DNA from: Bacteroidaceae bacterium
GTDB lineage: Bacteria; Bacteroidota; Bacteroidia; Bacteroidales; Bacteroidaceae
Direction: 5' to 3'
Assembly: GCA_017628845.1 (NCBI GenBank)
Contig: JAGBYI010000001.1
Location: 1-38,531, forward strand
Length of the DNA: 38,531 nucleotides
The stretch's first letter is position 1, and the number at the start of each line of letters is the position of its first letter. The position numbers and the translations under genes were made by a program. The notes below the pieces were generated by a model. That model saw nothing but the letters and a program-made list of their open reading frames with translations. It made no database searches and was not told the DNA's origin. Below are positions 37,919 to 38,531 of this stretch, piece after piece.

Positions 37919-37946
37919 CAAAGTTACCCGACAAAAGTTTAACAAA
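37919..37946 (-). promoter_or_regulatory. Promoter for the TlpA-family gene
   Basis: On the minus strand TAACTTTG (37926-37919) is a full -7 box; TTTG at 37946-37943 lies 16 bp upstream, shorter than the usual 19-21. The box is about 45 bases before the start codon at 37873. Confidence 0.6.
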
Positions 37947-37947
37947 A

Positions 37948-37983
37948 TAAAAAACGACCTACGAATTTTGCTCCGTAAGTCGT
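37948..37983 (-). terminator. Intrinsic terminator of the regulator gene
   Basis: On the minus strand ACGACTTACG (37983-37974) pairs with CGTAGGTCGT (37963-37954), allowing one G-T wobble. Six Ts follow at 37953-37948. The regulator stops at 38046, so this ends its transcript just before the promoter of the array. Confidence 0.75.
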
Positions 37984-38045
37984 TGTAAATCAGTGATGAA
38001 TTGTTCTGCATGAAAAATATTTTCCTTCGCTCTTCAATCAAAAGT

Positions 38046-38531
38046 TTAACAAACCTCGTTCTCGCACATGTTTCTCAGGTGGATTGACAGATTTGTGTCA
38101 TTTTCTGTCAAGCCGAGCTTGTGTCTGATCTCCGCACTCTGGATGTAGAGCCTTGACTGATTTGTATAGGTCTTGATGTCCTTTCCCTTCAGACCAATCA
38201 CATACAGACAGCAAATGTTAATCTCCTCATCAGTAAGTCCAGCCTCTCTGAGAGCTGTGATGAATCCCGGATTATTGCCCTCAATGGTCAGTCTTGTTGA
38301 CTCAATGAATGAATCCCTGTCAGATATCAAAGCCTCCAGCTCCTGGAATGCCTTCTTGTTAGCAGAACTGGTATCAGTGATATGTGAGATAATGACTTTA
38401 TTCAGAATCTCAAGTCGTTCTCTGATGACGGCCTTTGTTTCGTCCTTTACATTGGCATCCTCGATCATCTTTGTCAAAGCATCACGTTCAGCAATGGCAT
38501 CGGCATAGAGCTGTTCGTATCTCTTCTTCTC
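38046..38531 (-). CDS. Bacteroidales coiled-coil/helix-turn-helix regulator, 5' end missing
   Basis: The visible 161 residues run off the right edge. The frame is open from 38531, so the start lies outside the window. The N-terminal part is helical (ERDALTKMIEDANVKDETKAVIRERLEILNKVI). The C-terminal part is an HTH: EAGLTDEEINICCLYVIGLKGKDIKTYTNQSRLYIQSAEIRHKLGLTENDTNLSIHLR, the LuxR-like output of Bacteroidetes TPR or coiled-coil regulators. Its transcript ends just before the TlpA-family promoter, so it may control the neighbouring array. Confidence 0.7.
   Translation of the reverse strand, partial: EKKRYEQLYADAIAERDALTKMIEDANVKDETKAVIRERLEILNKVIISHITDTSSANKKAFQELEALISDRDSFIESTRLTIEGNNPGFITALREAGLTDEEINICCLYVIGLKGKDIKTYTNQSRLYIQSAEIRHKLGLTENDTNLSIHLRNMCENEVC

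Noticed and set aside
1..38531. Window as a closed circular plasmid
   Set aside because: Joining the right end to the left end does not keep either truncated gene in frame; the two edge genes are separate genes on the same strand, so the window is a fragment.
1..38531. CRISPR array, IS element or rRNA operon
   Set aside because: No regularly spaced repeats with unique spacers, no transposase frame and no rRNA-like sequence were seen. The 33-bp-spaced repeats are only three and 12 bp long, and the iterons are origin sites.

Overview
The window looks like part of a large Bacteroidales plasmid, or a plasmid-derived element. The evidence for Bacteroidales is a type V (FimA/Mfa-like) pilus operon, DUF3575, DUF3868 and TraO-family proteins, a cluster of DUF4369/TlpA, S41 and ECF-sigma genes, general lack of Shine-Dalgarno sites, and several promoters of the Bacteroidetes -33 TTTG / -7 TAnnTTTG form. 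Both ends cut through genes: a minus-strand gene begins at 29 and runs off the left edge, and a helix-turn-helix regulator runs off the right edge. The two ends do not join in one frame, so there is no evidence that the window is a closed circle.

Layout. (1) 1-8290, minus strand: a pilus operon reading leftwards. It runs from a TraO-like outer-membrane protein (own promoter and terminator) through a DUF3575 barrel, two small unrecognised proteins, a 601-residue lipoprotein built from four TraQ-like repeats, a DUF3868/OmpA/TPR lipoprotein and two fimbrillin-like lipoproteins to a truncated gene. (2) 8350-10090: a Rep_3 initiator with five iterons, dyads and a terminator, forming a theta-type plasmid origin. 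(3) 10092-12244, minus: an AAA/DUF4143 ATPase and an esterase-like hydrolase. (4) 12280-17712, plus: candidate oriT, MobC-like protein, SSB, MOBP relaxase, VirD4-type coupling protein and tyrosine recombinase. This is a mobilization set with no type IV secretion channel in view. (5) 17730-20758: a candidate structured small RNA, a membrane protein, ParA, a small candidate ParB-like protein and a HigB/HigA toxin-antitoxin pair. (6) 20820-23507: an orphan FtsX-type permease behind two copies of a 19-bp dyad. (7) 23665-37873, minus: about 25 tightly packed genes. Most are tiny multi-membrane-segment proteins or lipoproteins, with an ECF sigma factor, its membrane partner, a TraB/GumN protein, two S41-type proteases, a transglutaminase-like protein and a TlpA thioredoxin among them. 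Several belong to paralogous sets, including a duplicated two-gene module. (8) 37954-38531: a regulator of the Bacteroidales coiled-coil/HTH type.

How it may work together. Rep and the iterons replicate the element, ParA and its partner segregate it, HigBA stabilises it, the recombinase may resolve multimers, and MobC, the relaxase and the coupling protein process DNA for transfer through a channel supplied by another element. The pilus operon carries relatives of conjugation proteins (TraO and TraQ-like), so it could be a mating or adhesion pilus dedicated to the plasmid. The right-hand membrane/lipoprotein array with its own sigma factor has no recognised function. An envelope-stress or immunity role is the most economical guess, and it is inference.

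The most interesting unexplained items are the chimeric TraO/TraQ-like type V pilus cluster, the sigma-factor-centred array with duplicated modules and a shared signal-peptide cassette, the candidate RNA at 17732-17862, the shared sequence words in the origin and parA regions, and a 30-codon arginine-rich membrane micropeptide between parA and its partner.
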